Position numbers and translations under genes: made by a program. A stretch of 36,558 nucleotides of DNA from an uncultured Selenomonadaceae bacterium (GTDB lineage Bacteria > Bacillota > Negativicutes > Selenomonadales > Selenomonadaceae), in NCBI GenBank assembly GCA_902778455.1, contig CACYXR010000020.1, forward strand, positions 1 through 36,558, given 5' to 3'. The notes under the pieces were generated by a model. It made no database searches, was not told the origin of the DNA, and saw only the letters and a program-made list of their open reading frames with translations. Below, piece after piece: positions 25,589 through 33,592 of the stretch. The stretch's first letter is position 1; each line of letters starts with the position of its first letter.

Positions 25589-27627
25589 AGTTTCGCTATA
25601 ATCGGCTGCTTTGCCTCGTGATTCTCGTCGGGCTTGTCGCGTCGCTGATGATCAATGTGCGGCGCCATGAGGTGGAGCAGCGGAACATGACGGTGGACTT
25701 TGCCATCGACTACGAGTCGCTTTTGGAACTGGCGGAGCGCGAGGGAGTGCCGCCCGCGAAGGTGCTGGCCGACGCGAAGGAAGCCGGCTTCACGTCGTTG
25801 GCAGTCTACGAGCGCACCTTCAAAAAGATGAATATCAGCGGCAAAGCGACTGCTGTGCCGGGTGCGACAATTTTGGAACGGTACGAGAGCGGCGCGCTGG
25901 CCAGCGCAGATTGGCGTGCAATGGTCGAGCGCGGCGAGATTGTCGGCACCGAGGTTTATGTGACGAGTCACGATCCGCTGACATACCGCGAGGTCAAGGA
26001 AGATTTGATCCGGCGGCTCGGCGCCGACCGTGTGCGGCCGTTTGTGGCCGACGGGCGCGAGGCGCTGGCGGTCAAAGCGCATTATGAATCCTTTGTAAAA
26101 ATGCATCTCGGTATGCCGACCGATGAAATGCGCGCGGTGAATGAGGCGGGCTTTTATGTGATTGCCCGGCCGACGAATTATGTCAAACCGACACCGGAAG
26201 ACGTGGTGGCGATGTTCCGTCGTCTCGACGGGATTCGTGTTTCGGAGATCGTTTTTTCCGACAAGCAGGTGCTCGGTGCGCCTGACGCGCTTTCTGCGAC
26301 AGCCGAGGAATGCAAAGCGCGCGATTATACCATGGGCTTGATCGAGGCGCCGACGCAGCTTCAGTTCTACAAGCAGGAAGGGCTTTTGGAGCTGGCAAAG
26401 CTGATGGACTACCGTGCGGCGCGTCTTTATTCGATTGCCAAGGACGAGATGGAGAAAATCGCGATTCCCGTCGCTATCGAGCGTTGGGTCAATACTGACG
26501 AGGAACGCAATATCCGAATCGACCTTTTGCGGATTTTTGAAAAGCCGCAGTTGGGTAAGACGCTTTACGAGACGAATATGGATTATTTCCGCGCGACCCA
26601 CGATGCGCTGGCGGCTCACGGTTTTTCCTTCGGCCCGGCGACATGGTTCGAGCCTTTCGAGCCGTCGCCGATCCTGCGCGCGCTTGTAATGATTGGCGTC
26701 GCGGCGGCGGGCGTACTTTATTTGTCGCTGGCCCTGCCGTGGCTGAACCGCCGCCCGAAATACGAGCTGATGCTTTTCGCGGTATGCGCAGTTGTTATGG
26801 CCGTTCCCGTCTTGATGGGGCACGGCGGGAAAATCCGTCTGCTGGCATCGCTGGGCAGCGCGAATCTGTTCCCCGCCATTGCGATGCTTTGGATTCTGGA
26901 CCGTATCAAGGATAGGGAACCGAATGCCGAGTGGTCGCTTCCGCGCTTGATCGGTACGGCGGCGATTGCGCTCTGGATCACGGGCGCGCTGTCCTTTATC
27001 GGCGCGGCATATCTTTCCGGTTCGTTGTCCGACGTCGAGTATTTCCTTGAGGTCAATATTTTCCGCGGCATCAAGCTGACATTTGTGCTGCCGTTGATTC
27101 TTGTGGCGGTGGGCTTCATGCAGCGTTTCGATTTGTTCGGCGGTGCGCTGGCGGAAGGTGAAGACGCCTGGACGCAGATCCGAAGTCTGATGGACAGGAA
27201 TATTACCGTGAAGATGTTGGCGGCGCTGTTCTTCGTGTTGATTGCCGGCGTCGTGTTCATCGCGCGGTCCGGTCACAATATGGGAATGCCGGTCTCGGGG
27301 CTGGAGATTCGTTTTCGGGCTTTCCTGGAGCAGGCCATGTACGCAAGGCCGCGCTCGAAGGAGCTTTTGATCGGCCATCCGGCGTTCATGATGGCGGCTT
27401 TCGTTTGGGCAAGAAAATGGCCGTCAATCATTTTCTTCGCACTGGTGATGGCGGCCACCATTGGGCAGGGCTCGATGGTGGAGACCTTCGCGCATATGCG
27501 GACGCCGGTGATGATGTCCGTCGCTCGCGGTATTGGCGGTATCGTTCTCGGCGCAGGCATCGGCGCAGTGCTGATGGTGCTCGCGGAGGCCTGGCACAGA
27601 TTCTTCTTCCGCACGGAGAAAGCATAG
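25585..27627 (+). CDS. DUF5693 membrane protein
   Basis: A 680-residue protein with one N-terminal helix, a soluble N-terminal half of about 340 residues (AIDYESLLELAEREGVPPAKVLADAKEAGFTSLAVYERTF ... GFYVIARPTNYVKPTPEDVV) that looks like a TIM-barrel/glycosidase-type fold, and a C-terminal half with about seven to eight helices. This matches the DUF5693 family often found beside csaB in Negativicutes and other bacteria. No reaction is established. Linkage to csaB suggests a part in making or exporting a wall-linked polysaccharide. The start overlaps the upstream gene stop; csaB follows after 33 bases. Confidence 0.82.
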   Translation: MKFRYNRLLCLVILVGLVASLMINVRRHEVEQRNMTVDFAIDYESLLELAEREGVPPAKVLADAKEAGFTSLAVYERTFKKMNISGKATAVPGATILERYESGALASADWRAMVERGEIVGTEVYVTSHDPLTYREVKEDLIRRLGADRVRPFVADGREALAVKAHYESFVKMHLGMPTDEMRAVNEAGFYVIARPTNYVKPTPEDVVAMFRRLDGIRVSEIVFSDKQVLGAPDALSATAEECKARDYTMGLIEAPTQLQFYKQEGLLELAKLMDYRAARLYSIAKDEMEKIAIPVAIERWVNTDEERNIRIDLLRIFEKPQLGKTLYETNMDYFRATHDALAAHGFSFGPATWFEPFEPSPILRALVMIGVAAAGVLYLSLALPWLNRRPKYELMLFAVCAVVMAVPVLMGHGGKIRLLASLGSANLFPAIAMLWILDRIKDREPNAEWSLPRLIGTAAIALWITGALSFIGAAYLSGSLSDVEYFLEVNIFRGIKLTFVLPLILVAVGFMQRFDLFGGALAEGEDAWTQIRSLMDRNITVKMLAALFFVLIAGVVFIARSGHNMGMPVSGLEIRFRAFLEQAMYARPRSKELLIGHPAFMMAAFVWARKWPSIIFFALVMAATIGQGSMVETFAHMRTPVMMSVARGIGGIVLGAGIGAVLMVLAEAWHRFFFRTEKA

Positions 27628-27660
27628 CTATTTTTTTCAAAAGGAGTTTCAAGCAACGGT

Positions 27661-28770
27661 ATGAATCGGATTGTGGTATCCGGGTATTACGGCTCGAAAA
27701 ACGCCGGAGACGAGGCAATGCTCGCGGCAATGATCGAGGTTTTATCCGATCTGGACCCACAAGTGAATATTACGGTCATCTCGGCCAATCCGGAGGACAC
27801 GGAAAAACGTCACGGCGTTCATGCGATTTCGTGGCTGTCGATGGCGGAGATTGCAAGCGCGCTTCGCCATGCCGACCTTCTGGTGTCCGGCGGCGGCTCG
27901 CTGTTGCAGAATGTGACCAGCGGGCGGAGTCTCTATTACTATCTCGGCGTGATTTGGCTCGCGGAGCGTCTCGGCGTTCCCGTCATGCTCTACGCGCAGG
28001 GCATTGGTCCCGTTTGCGGCGGGATTGCGCGTTCGCTGATGCGGCATATCGCTGGCAGCGTCTCGTTGATAACCGTGCGCGACCACGGCTCCTTTGAGGA
28101 GATCGAGAGTCTCGGCATCAAAAAGCCGCCTACGCTCGTCACCGCTGATCCGGTGCTGGCCATCCATCCCGTCGATCTCGGCATTGGGCGGGGGATTTTG
28201 AAAAAGGCGAAAGCAGACGGCGCGAAGCCCGTTGTGGGCATTTCCGTCCGCGAATGGCGCGGCTGGGAGCATTACAAGCAGGTGGTCGCGGAGACGGCGG
28301 ATTGTGTCGCGCGGGAGCTTGACGCGCGCATCGTGTTCTTCCCGATGCAGGTGCCGGAGGATGTGCGGACGGCGGAAACGATTGCCGCACGGATGAAAAC
28401 GGAAGCGACGGTGCTGAAGGACGAATTCACGACCAGTGAGCTCCTGTCTCTCGTCGGGAACTTCGACCTGCTTCTGGGCGTCCGGCTGCATGCGCTGATT
28501 TTCGCGGGTGTCATGGGCGTGCCGATGGTGGGGATTTCCTACGACCCGAAAATCGATCGTTTCCTCAGTTCCATAGGCGAGACGGCGGCAGGCGACCTGC
28601 AAAGCGTCACGACGGACGCGGTGATGGCAAAGATACGTGAGAAATGGGAAGGCCGAGCGGAATTCCGCAAGAAAAACGCGGAGCTGCTCACCGAGCTTCG
28701 CGATCTTGCCGCGAAAAACGCCGAGCTTGCGCTGGAATTTATCGAAAAGAGAAAACGTAAAAACAAATGA
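27661..28770 (+). CDS. csaB: Polysaccharide pyruvyl transferase CsaB
   Basis: A 369-residue enzyme that adds a ketal-linked pyruvate to a secondary cell-wall polymer; SLH-domain proteins then bind this polymer. Marks: N-terminal GYYGSKNAGDEAMLAAMIEVL, DLLVSGGGSLLQN, MLYAQGIGPV, ADPVLAI, VGISVREWRGWEHYK and GVRLHALIFAGVMGVPMVGISYDPKI. In Negativicutes SLH-bearing outer-membrane proteins need this type of wall modification, so the enzyme likely tethers the outer membrane to the wall (family knowledge plus inference). The AAAGGAG site is unusually far (about 14 bases) from ATG 27661, and no nearer in-frame start is visible. Last gene of the secA-csaB run, with a strong terminator after it. Confidence 0.92.
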   Translation: MNRIVVSGYYGSKNAGDEAMLAAMIEVLSDLDPQVNITVISANPEDTEKRHGVHAISWLSMAEIASALRHADLLVSGGGSLLQNVTSGRSLYYYLGVIWLAERLGVPVMLYAQGIGPVCGGIARSLMRHIAGSVSLITVRDHGSFEEIESLGIKKPPTLVTADPVLAIHPVDLGIGRGILKKAKADGAKPVVGISVREWRGWEHYKQVVAETADCVARELDARIVFFPMQVPEDVRTAETIAARMKTEATVLKDEFTTSELLSLVGNFDLLLGVRLHALIFAGVMGVPMVGISYDPKIDRFLSSIGETAAGDLQSVTTDAVMAKIREKWEGRAEFRKKNAELLTELRDLAAKNAELALEFIEKRKRKNK

Positions 28771-28781
28771 ACATAAGAAAG

Positions 28782-28824
28782 CGGCTGCCGAACGGGGTAA
28801 TGACTTCGTCGGCAGCCGTTTTTT
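28782..28824 (+). terminator. csaB terminator
   Basis: Ten-base-pair stem (CGGCTGCCGA 28782-28791 / TCGGCAGCCG 28809-28818) followed by six T. Confidence 0.9.
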
Positions 28825-28950
28825 GTGGATTGATTTTGGCAGAAGCGTAAGTTTGTCCACAGCCGGTTTAAGGTTATGACTCATATGCGTCCGCTTATCC
28901 ACAGAATTTGTACACATATACACAATCGTGTGAGAGGACTTTGTGGATAA
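28824..28950. other. Cluster of DnaA-box-like 9-mers
   Basis: Two perfect boxes TTATCCACA occur in opposite orientation (28895-28903 plus; 28942-28950 minus). Two near matches are TTGTCCACA at 28853-28861 and CAATCCACA on the minus strand at 28824-28832. Spacing between the perfect boxes is 38 bases and includes CACA-rich palindromic sequence (CACAATCGTGTG). No dnaA, dnaN or AT-rich unwinding element is in the window, so this may be a DnaA-titration or regulatory site rather than an origin. Confidence 0.5.
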
Positions 28951-28965
28951 AGGTGAGGAGGGCAA

Positions 28966-28988
28966 CAAAAAAAGAGCCTTGCGGCTCT
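28966..28988 (-). terminator. Terminator of the tRNA-Val transcript
   Basis: On the minus strand AGAGCC-GCAA-GGCTCT (28988-28973) is followed by a run of T (28972-28966). Confidence 0.82.
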
Positions 28989-28995
28989 GATTTTC

Positions 28996-29072
28996 TGGTG
29001 CCCAAACAGCGACTCGAACGCTGGACCCCCACCATGTGACGATGGTGCTCTAACCAACTGAGCTATTTGGGC
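28996..29072 (-). tRNA. tRNA-Val (anticodon CAC)
   Basis: Cloverleaf read on the minus strand: acceptor GCCCAAA/TTTGGGC, D arm GCTC...GAGC, anticodon stem CCATC/GGTGG with loop GTCACAT (anticodon CAC, reading GUG), T arm with GTTCGAGTC, and encoded CCA. Second gene of a two-tRNA unit. Confidence 0.88.
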
Positions 29073-29090
29073 ATTATGAAGATAATAGAA

Positions 29091-29108
29091 GGGCTGGCAA
29101 GCCAGCCC
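29091..29108 (-). terminator. Hairpin between the two tRNA genes
   Basis: GGGCTGGC (29091-29098) and GCCAGCCC (29101-29108) form a perfect 8-bp stem. On the minus strand it is followed by TTCTATTATC. It may attenuate transcription or guide tRNA processing. Confidence 0.5.
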
Positions 29109-29117
29109 GTATTTTCG

Positions 29118-29194
29118 TGGTGCGCTGTGCAGAAATCGAATCTGCGACCCCCACCATGTCAAGGTGATACTCTAACCAACTGAGCTAACAGCGC
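29118..29194 (-). tRNA. tRNA-Val (anticodon GAC)
   Basis: Minus-strand cloverleaf: acceptor GCGCTGT/ACAGCGC, D arm GCTC...GAGT, anticodon stem TCACC/GGTGG with loop TTGACAT (anticodon GAC), T arm with ATTCGATTT, and encoded CCA. First gene of the tRNA unit. Confidence 0.9.
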
Positions 29195-29209
29195 GTTACA
29201 ACGTAGATT

Positions 29210-29238
29210 ATTATACACGAAGGAAACTCTTTTGGCAA
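29210..29238 (-). promoter_or_regulatory. Promoter of the tRNA-Val pair
   Basis: On the minus strand -35 TTGCCA (29233-29238), 17-base spacer, -10 TATAAT (29210-29215), ending 16 bases before the first tRNA. Confidence 0.8.
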
Positions 29239-29246
29239 TAGGAAAA

Positions 29247-29275
29247 TAAAAAAATCTTGCCGCCCGCGGCCGCAA
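29247..29275 (-). terminator. Probable terminator of the oxidoreductase gene
   Basis: On the minus strand TTGCGGCC...GGCGGCAA forms an imperfect stem (one mismatch) followed by GATTTTTTTA. Confidence 0.55.
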
Positions 29276-29304
29276 AATTCTGCCGTCCGTTCTCGTCTTC
29301 CAAT

Positions 29305-29877
29305 CTATTGCTTTCCGATATCCATCGCCCGGATGTTCTCGATGGCCTCGTGCAGGATTTTGGCCTCGTCCGCGCCTTCGATATCGAATCCTACGGCCTT
29401 GATGAGCCGCACGTCCGGAATCCCGTAGAAATTCTGCGCCAATGCCTTCACATAGCCGAAACCGTATTCCGCGGGGAAGAAGGTTCCGCCCGCCGTGGTC
29501 ACATAGTACAAAGACGACGCCTTGCACCGGCCTGCGGCGTTCCCGTCCGGTCCGTAATCAAAAGTGATCCCGATGACGCAAACCTGTTCAAGGTATTGCT
29601 TCAGCAAAGCGGGGAAGGACAGATCGTAAAAGGGGGCGGCAATCACGATCGTGTCTGCGGCGGCAAACTCTTTCGCCAGGGCAAGCACAGGCGAATCAAA
29701 AGCACCCTGATTTACCAGCTCTTCCCGCTTCTGTATGAACGCCTCATCCACCAGCGGCAAATCAATCTCCCAAAGACGGACTTCACGAACAGGTCCGCCC
29801 AGCTTCTTCATCAATTCGTCCGCCAGCCGTTTTGTACGGGATTGGCTCCGAACGCACGCGTTAATCAATAAAACCAT
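29305..29877 (-). CDS. Flavodoxin-fold NAD(P)H-dependent oxidoreductase (azoreductase/quinone reductase-like)
   Basis: A 190-residue protein of the Flavodoxin_2 group: N-terminal MVLLINACVRSQSRTKRLAD (FMN phosphate loop), AADTIVIAAPFYDLSFPALLKQYLEQVC and YVTTAGGTFFPAEYGFGYVKALAQNFYGI. Such FMN enzymes reduce quinones, azo compounds or nitro groups with two electrons from NAD(P)H in the cytoplasm. Substrate is unknown. GGAGAAT precedes the start. It is the last leftward gene before the tRNA pair and lies 75 bases downstream of res, apparently with its own promoter. Confidence 0.85.
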   Translation of the reverse strand: MVLLINACVRSQSRTKRLADELMKKLGGPVREVRLWEIDLPLVDEAFIQKREELVNQGAFDSPVLALAKEFAAADTIVIAAPFYDLSFPALLKQYLEQVCVIGITFDYGPDGNAAGRCKASSLYYVTTAGGTFFPAEYGFGYVKALAQNFYGIPDVRLIKAVGFDIEGADEAKILHEAIENIRAMDIGKQ

Positions 29878-29952
29878 AACAAATTCTCCATGCTATTTTT
29901 TCTCGTCGTTTCAAACAACTCTATACTTATCGTAATCATATCGCATTTTGTT

Positions 29953-32796
29953 TTATCCATCTTCGTACTTTCCATACGTTTTGAAAATGTGGTTCAGCTC
30001 GTCTGTCGTCATGGCGTCGCGGATTCTTTCGCGTACCTCGCCCTTCGTGAAATCGAGGCGCAGATACCGTTTTTTCTTTGTCGCTTTGTCTGTCACCTCA
30101 CGGATCATCTGCACGCGCCCCATCTGTATCTCTTGCGCCGCGTATTTTGCCATGCCCTTCGCCTTCGGCAGCGAATCGGCGTACTGGTCGCCGTGCGGTT
30201 CCAAGACGTCCACGATATAGCCGCCTTCCCCGTCCATACGCACAATCAGAAAGTCCGGGTACATCGGCTTCTCAACATTCCCAATTTCATAAGGAATGCA
30301 AAGCGCCCACGACGCCTTTGCTTGGTTTCGCAACCAACATACAAAATCCGGGCGCTGCATCTCCTCCGTCAGCGTTCCTTGCTCCCATGTGTTCAGCGTT
30401 GTCTTGTAGATGCCTTCCTCGTCGGCATACAAATGCTGAACATATTCTTTATCTTCCTTCTTCGGCTTGTAAGTTGGTAAATTCTCCGGCAAGAACAGGA
30501 TATGCTTGCTTACCGCGTCGCCTCGCGTGATAACGGCGTTGTACTGTCTTCGGCAACGCTCGTCCTTGTTCGCGATCTTGCTCCGATAGGCGTCGTCCAG
30601 CTTGTGAAATTTCGCCTTTGCGTACTCGTGAAGCTCCTTTTTGCAAGTCTCCTCCGTATCGAACAAAATGCAGTCGATGCGGCAATCCTCATCGGAAAGC
30701 ATATCGCCATAACGGTTGATATACGCGTTCACTATCGGGCGCACAAAATCCCGGTCCACTTGTTCGCATTGGCGATCCAAGAGCGTATCGGTGAAAAGGG
30801 ACTGCTCCTCATAGCGAAGCGACTTGCCGAACACGTCAAACATCTGCACGGACAACCGCATCTCCAAAATATCCCGCTTCCGCTGTTCGTACACATTAGC
30901 CCCGTGAAGGCGCTCCGCATAGTCGTGAATCCTGCCCGTGATCTTATCCCGCACCGTATCGTTTGCGCTCCGGCAAATGGCGGATGTAGTCAAAATCGAC
31001 GCGAGATCGTGCAGGGATTTCAGGTAATTGTTCACACGAATATCCTTTACCTGATACGTCAAAAACGCTTTTTTATTGATGAACGCCAAGACTTTTTCCC
31101 GATCCAGTTCCGGCAATAGCGGCATCTGCCGAAATTCCTGCTGGGGCTTTTGCACGGACAGCGGGCTGCCCGTCTGCGGGGGCATGGGCGGAGGAAACAC
31201 GGGGCGCGGCGTCGCTTCGCCTTGCCGATTTTGTGAAGCGGTCGTTTCCGTTTCCGGTTGCGGGGGGTTCGCGGAAGAATGGGCGGGCGTGCGTCCTCCT
31301 TCGCCGATTTTCGGATTTGGAGGCTCAGGAACAGGATAGACAAACGGAAGCGTCTCTTGATTTGGGTTCTTCGAGTCCGTATTTTTCTTCGTATGCACCG
31401 AAGGCGTCACAGGGGGCTGGTCATTCCACTCCTCCTCGTCCACCACCGTCGGAAGAGTTCCGCCCTCAGCACTGGCAAGCTCCTCGATGACCGCGTTCAC
31501 GTTCACACGATTGTAATAGGGCAGAAACAGGCGCACCTCGTTCAGCGTCGGGTCTACCTCCACATGCGAACCAAGCGGCGTCCGAACCATGCGCCCTAAA
31601 AGCTGGGCGATATACGTCGCGCCCTCCGCGCGGCGGTACGACATCATCGTCTCCGCTCGCGGGCAGTCCCAGCCCGTCGAAAGGCTCTCCTTGAAAAGCA
31701 CCACGACGGCCTTTCGGTCGTCCGCAATTTTCTCCGGCTCGATATGATGCACCGTAAGACCGTTGATATTTATATCGCCCGTTCCGCTGAAGGTATGCAC
31801 CACCTCATGCTCGTCAAATTTCCGGTCAATCTCCTTCTCAATCGTGGACAGGACGAGAGAAAGATTCGTCTGCGAAAGGTCTTTTTTCGTTCCAGCCGCC
31901 ACCTGTACGACGAAAACGGGATTCACATTCTGGTAATGCTGCGTCCGCGTGTATTCGCGCCAATGCCTGCACTTGTCCAGCCACTCCCGCGCCGCCGCTT
32001 GCAGGATTGCCGTCTCGTTGAACTTTTCCGCGTCCTCGGGGTAAACGACGATAATGCGCTCCTTCAAAAGCCCCGAAGCGCGAACCTCCTCCGGTTTCAC
32101 TTCGACCCTTGTGCTCGTGCATTTCGGGCAATGCTCGACCAATGCGTTGAACCGCGCCGCCGTCGCGCTCATGCCGATAATGAGCGGCATCGGGCGCATA
32201 TCTCCCGCATGGAAGCCCTTGATGAAACGCTGCATGATGGAGGTCGCTTTGCCTGCCTCGTTCTTGTCCTGCGTGCCGCGATGCGCCTCGTCGATGATGA
32301 AATAGAGACGGTCGCACTTATCCCGCGCCGTATTGTCCAGCGTCTCCCAAATCGTGTACTCTCGTCTGGGTGAGTCGCCGTGTTTTCCGAGCTTTCCCGT
32401 CTTCGAGAGCTTCTGCGTGTTGAGGAAATAAATTTTGCCGTCCGACAAATATTCCTGATCGAAGCTCTCCTCGCTGATGATCTCGCACTGGTCGAGGCGA
32501 ATCTTGTCCGCCTTCAGGTCGATTTTGTCCTTCGATTGCGCGTTCAGCGCGGGCGAATCGGAGAGCCAAACGAAAACCGCCGTTGGCTGCGGCGCGAAGC
32601 GTTCCGAGCCGTAGAGGATTTCCTCAATCAACTCCGACATGATGATGGTCTTGCCCGACCCCGTCGGTGCTTGGAGCGAAACAATCTGATTATAGGTGCG
32701 CTCGCTCTGCCGATTGTAACTGTCCAAAGCAAAAGCGGCTCGCTCCCGAAGCTCCGCTACCGCTTTCTCTTGGAACGGGAACAACTGCATCTTCAT
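29953..32796 (-). CDS. res: Type III restriction enzyme, Res helicase-nuclease subunit
   Basis: A 947-residue SF2 helicase/translocase with an endonuclease end. Walker A QAPTGSGKT is at about residues 42-50, DEAH (IIDEAHRGTQ) at about 169-172, SATAARF after it and a helicase C-terminal part including LLGRMVRTPLGSH. A Pro/Gln/Thr-rich stretch of about 100 residues (roughly nucleotides 31120-31420) interrupts the protein. Near the C-terminus MYPDFLIV (PD at 847-848) and YIVDVLEPHG (D863, E866) form a PD-(D/E)XK-like site with Pro-His where ExK would be. With the mod subunit it would cut unmethylated DNA after ATP-driven communication between two sites. The ATG at 32796 follows GGGGAGG; an in-frame ATG 27 bases upstream lacks one. 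Confidence 0.9.
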   Translation of the reverse strand: MKMQLFPFQEKAVAELRERAAFALDSYNRQSERTYNQIVSLQAPTGSGKTIIMSELIEEILYGSERFAPQPTAVFVWLSDSPALNAQSKDKIDLKADKIRLDQCEIISEESFDQEYLSDGKIYFLNTQKLSKTGKLGKHGDSPRREYTIWETLDNTARDKCDRLYFIIDEAHRGTQDKNEAGKATSIMQRFIKGFHAGDMRPMPLIIGMSATAARFNALVEHCPKCTSTRVEVKPEEVRASGLLKERIIVVYPEDAEKFNETAILQAAAREWLDKCRHWREYTRTQHYQNVNPVFVVQVAAGTKKDLSQTNLSLVLSTIEKEIDRKFDEHEVVHTFSGTGDININGLTVHHIEPEKIADDRKAVVVLFKESLSTGWDCPRAETMMSYRRAEGATYIAQLLGRMVRTPLGSHVEVDPTLNEVRLFLPYYNRVNVNAVIEELASAEGGTLPTVVDEEEWNDQPPVTPSVHTKKNTDSKNPNQETLPFVYPVPEPPNPKIGEGGRTPAHSSANPPQPETETTASQNRQGEATPRPVFPPPMPPQTGSPLSVQKPQQEFRQMPLLPELDREKVLAFINKKAFLTYQVKDIRVNNYLKSLHDLASILTTSAICRSANDTVRDKITGRIHDYAERLHGANVYEQRKRDILEMRLSVQMFDVFGKSLRYEEQSLFTDTLLDRQCEQVDRDFVRPIVNAYINRYGDMLSDEDCRIDCILFDTEETCKKELHEYAKAKFHKLDDAYRSKIANKDERCRRQYNAVITRGDAVSKHILFLPENLPTYKPKKEDKEYVQHLYADEEGIYKTTLNTWEQGTLTEEMQRPDFVCWLRNQAKASWALCIPYEIGNVEKPMYPDFLIVRMDGEGGYIVDVLEPHGDQYADSLPKAKGMAKYAAQEIQMGRVQMIREVTDKATKKKRYLRLDFTKGEVRERIRDAMTTDELNHIFKTYGKYEDG

Positions 32797-32836
32797 CGCA
32801 AAACCTCCCCGAATACGCTTCATGTCAAATGGAATT

Positions 32837-33409
32837 TTATAACTTCTGTCCGGTTAGACGTTCAATATCTTCCTTGCGCCAAAACATATTTTCCCAATAG
32901 AAATATACATCTTTCCGTTTTTTGAAAATGCGCTGTGGTTCATCCGTATTATCATAGATATGAACAATATCGCAGATTTCCACGAGCGCGGGAATCAACG
33001 CAAGCGCCGCCGTATACCGCGACTTGATTTTCTCCTCGGGGACGTCATGACCGCCTGCCGCTGAGCGCGAACGAACCCGCATAATATTGACGGACACATC
33101 CGCTGTCAGGACATAAATGCAGCGAATAAAAAAGCCCTTCGCTTTCGCTTTTCGTAAAAGATTCAAATTGCGCTCCGTGGAAAGCACCGTTTCAAAGGTA
33201 AATCCTTTTTCGAGGGCAACCTGATTTTCCCGCAGAGCTTCCGCCTGTCTTGCCGCTTCTAGATCATCGCAATGCGTAGTCCGTTTAATGTCGTCGGCGT
33301 TGATATATGGCTCGATAATTTTAGCCATGCGTGCAATCGTTGTCTTTCCGCTTCCGTTCGGTCCGGCAAAAACGATAATTTCAGGCAGCTTGCCGTCAGG
33401 AGTCTGCAT
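32837..33409 (-). CDS. Zeta-toxin-like P-loop kinase
   Basis: A 190-residue protein with Walker A FAGPNGSGKTT (Lys22), then YINADDIKRTTH, LRENQVALEKGFTFETVLSTERNL, an RVRSRSAAGGHDVPEEKIKSRY lid-like segment and YDNTDEPQRIF. This is the COG4185/zeta-toxin pattern: kinases that in characterised cases phosphorylate UDP-N-acetylglucosamine and block wall synthesis. The ATG at 33409 follows GGGAGG at 7 bases; a longer in-frame start lies inside the upstream gene. It overlaps the small upstream gene by 14 bases and is followed after 40 bases by res, inside the type III operon. Substrate and toxicity here are inferred. Confidence 0.82.
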   Translation of the reverse strand: MQTPDGKLPEIIVFAGPNGSGKTTIARMAKIIEPYINADDIKRTTHCDDLEAARQAEALRENQVALEKGFTFETVLSTERNLNLLRKAKAKGFFIRCIYVLTADVSVNIMRVRSRSAAGGHDVPEEKIKSRYTAALALIPALVEICDIVHIYDNTDEPQRIFKKRKDVYFYWENMFWRKEDIERLTGQKL

Positions 33410-33590
33410 ATTCGCGCCTCCCGTCGGCGTATTCCAAATATGCCCGTCGTGATTCCGTATCATATCCGGCAATCGGCGTCCCCTTGACCCGTTTGATTTC
33501 ATTGTCGATGCGGATAGAAGCCTTGAATCGCTCCGTCAGTTCATCATCGCTGACGCCGCAGGTAAAATCCAGTTCATTGGTTTCTTTCAT
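33396..33590 (-). CDS. Small putative antitoxin of the zeta-like kinase
   Basis: A 64-residue acidic protein: N-terminal DDELTERFKASIRIDNEIKR helix, then GTPIAGYDTESRRAYLEYADGRREYADS. Short proteins ending in a GYD...AYLEYxDGRREY segment commonly precede COG4185 zeta-like toxins, so I call it the cognate antitoxin (family knowledge, from memory). ATG 33590 follows GGGGAGGGA and starts 2 bases after the mod stop codon (TGACG ATG), and its end overlaps the toxin gene by 14 bases. Translation of mod, antitoxin and toxin is therefore tightly coupled. Confidence 0.75.
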   Translation of the reverse strand: MKETNELDFTCGVSDDELTERFKASIRIDNEIKRVKGTPIAGYDTESRRAYLEYADGRREYADS

Positions 33591-33592
33591 CG

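Noticed and set aside
28876..28950. 24-codon frame over the DnaA-box cluster
   Set aside because: AAGG is too close to the ATG, the translation is unremarkable, and the box pattern explains the sequence better.
25543..28968. Two long minus-strand frames opposite DUF5693 and csaB
   Set aside because: Antisense shadows without start signals.
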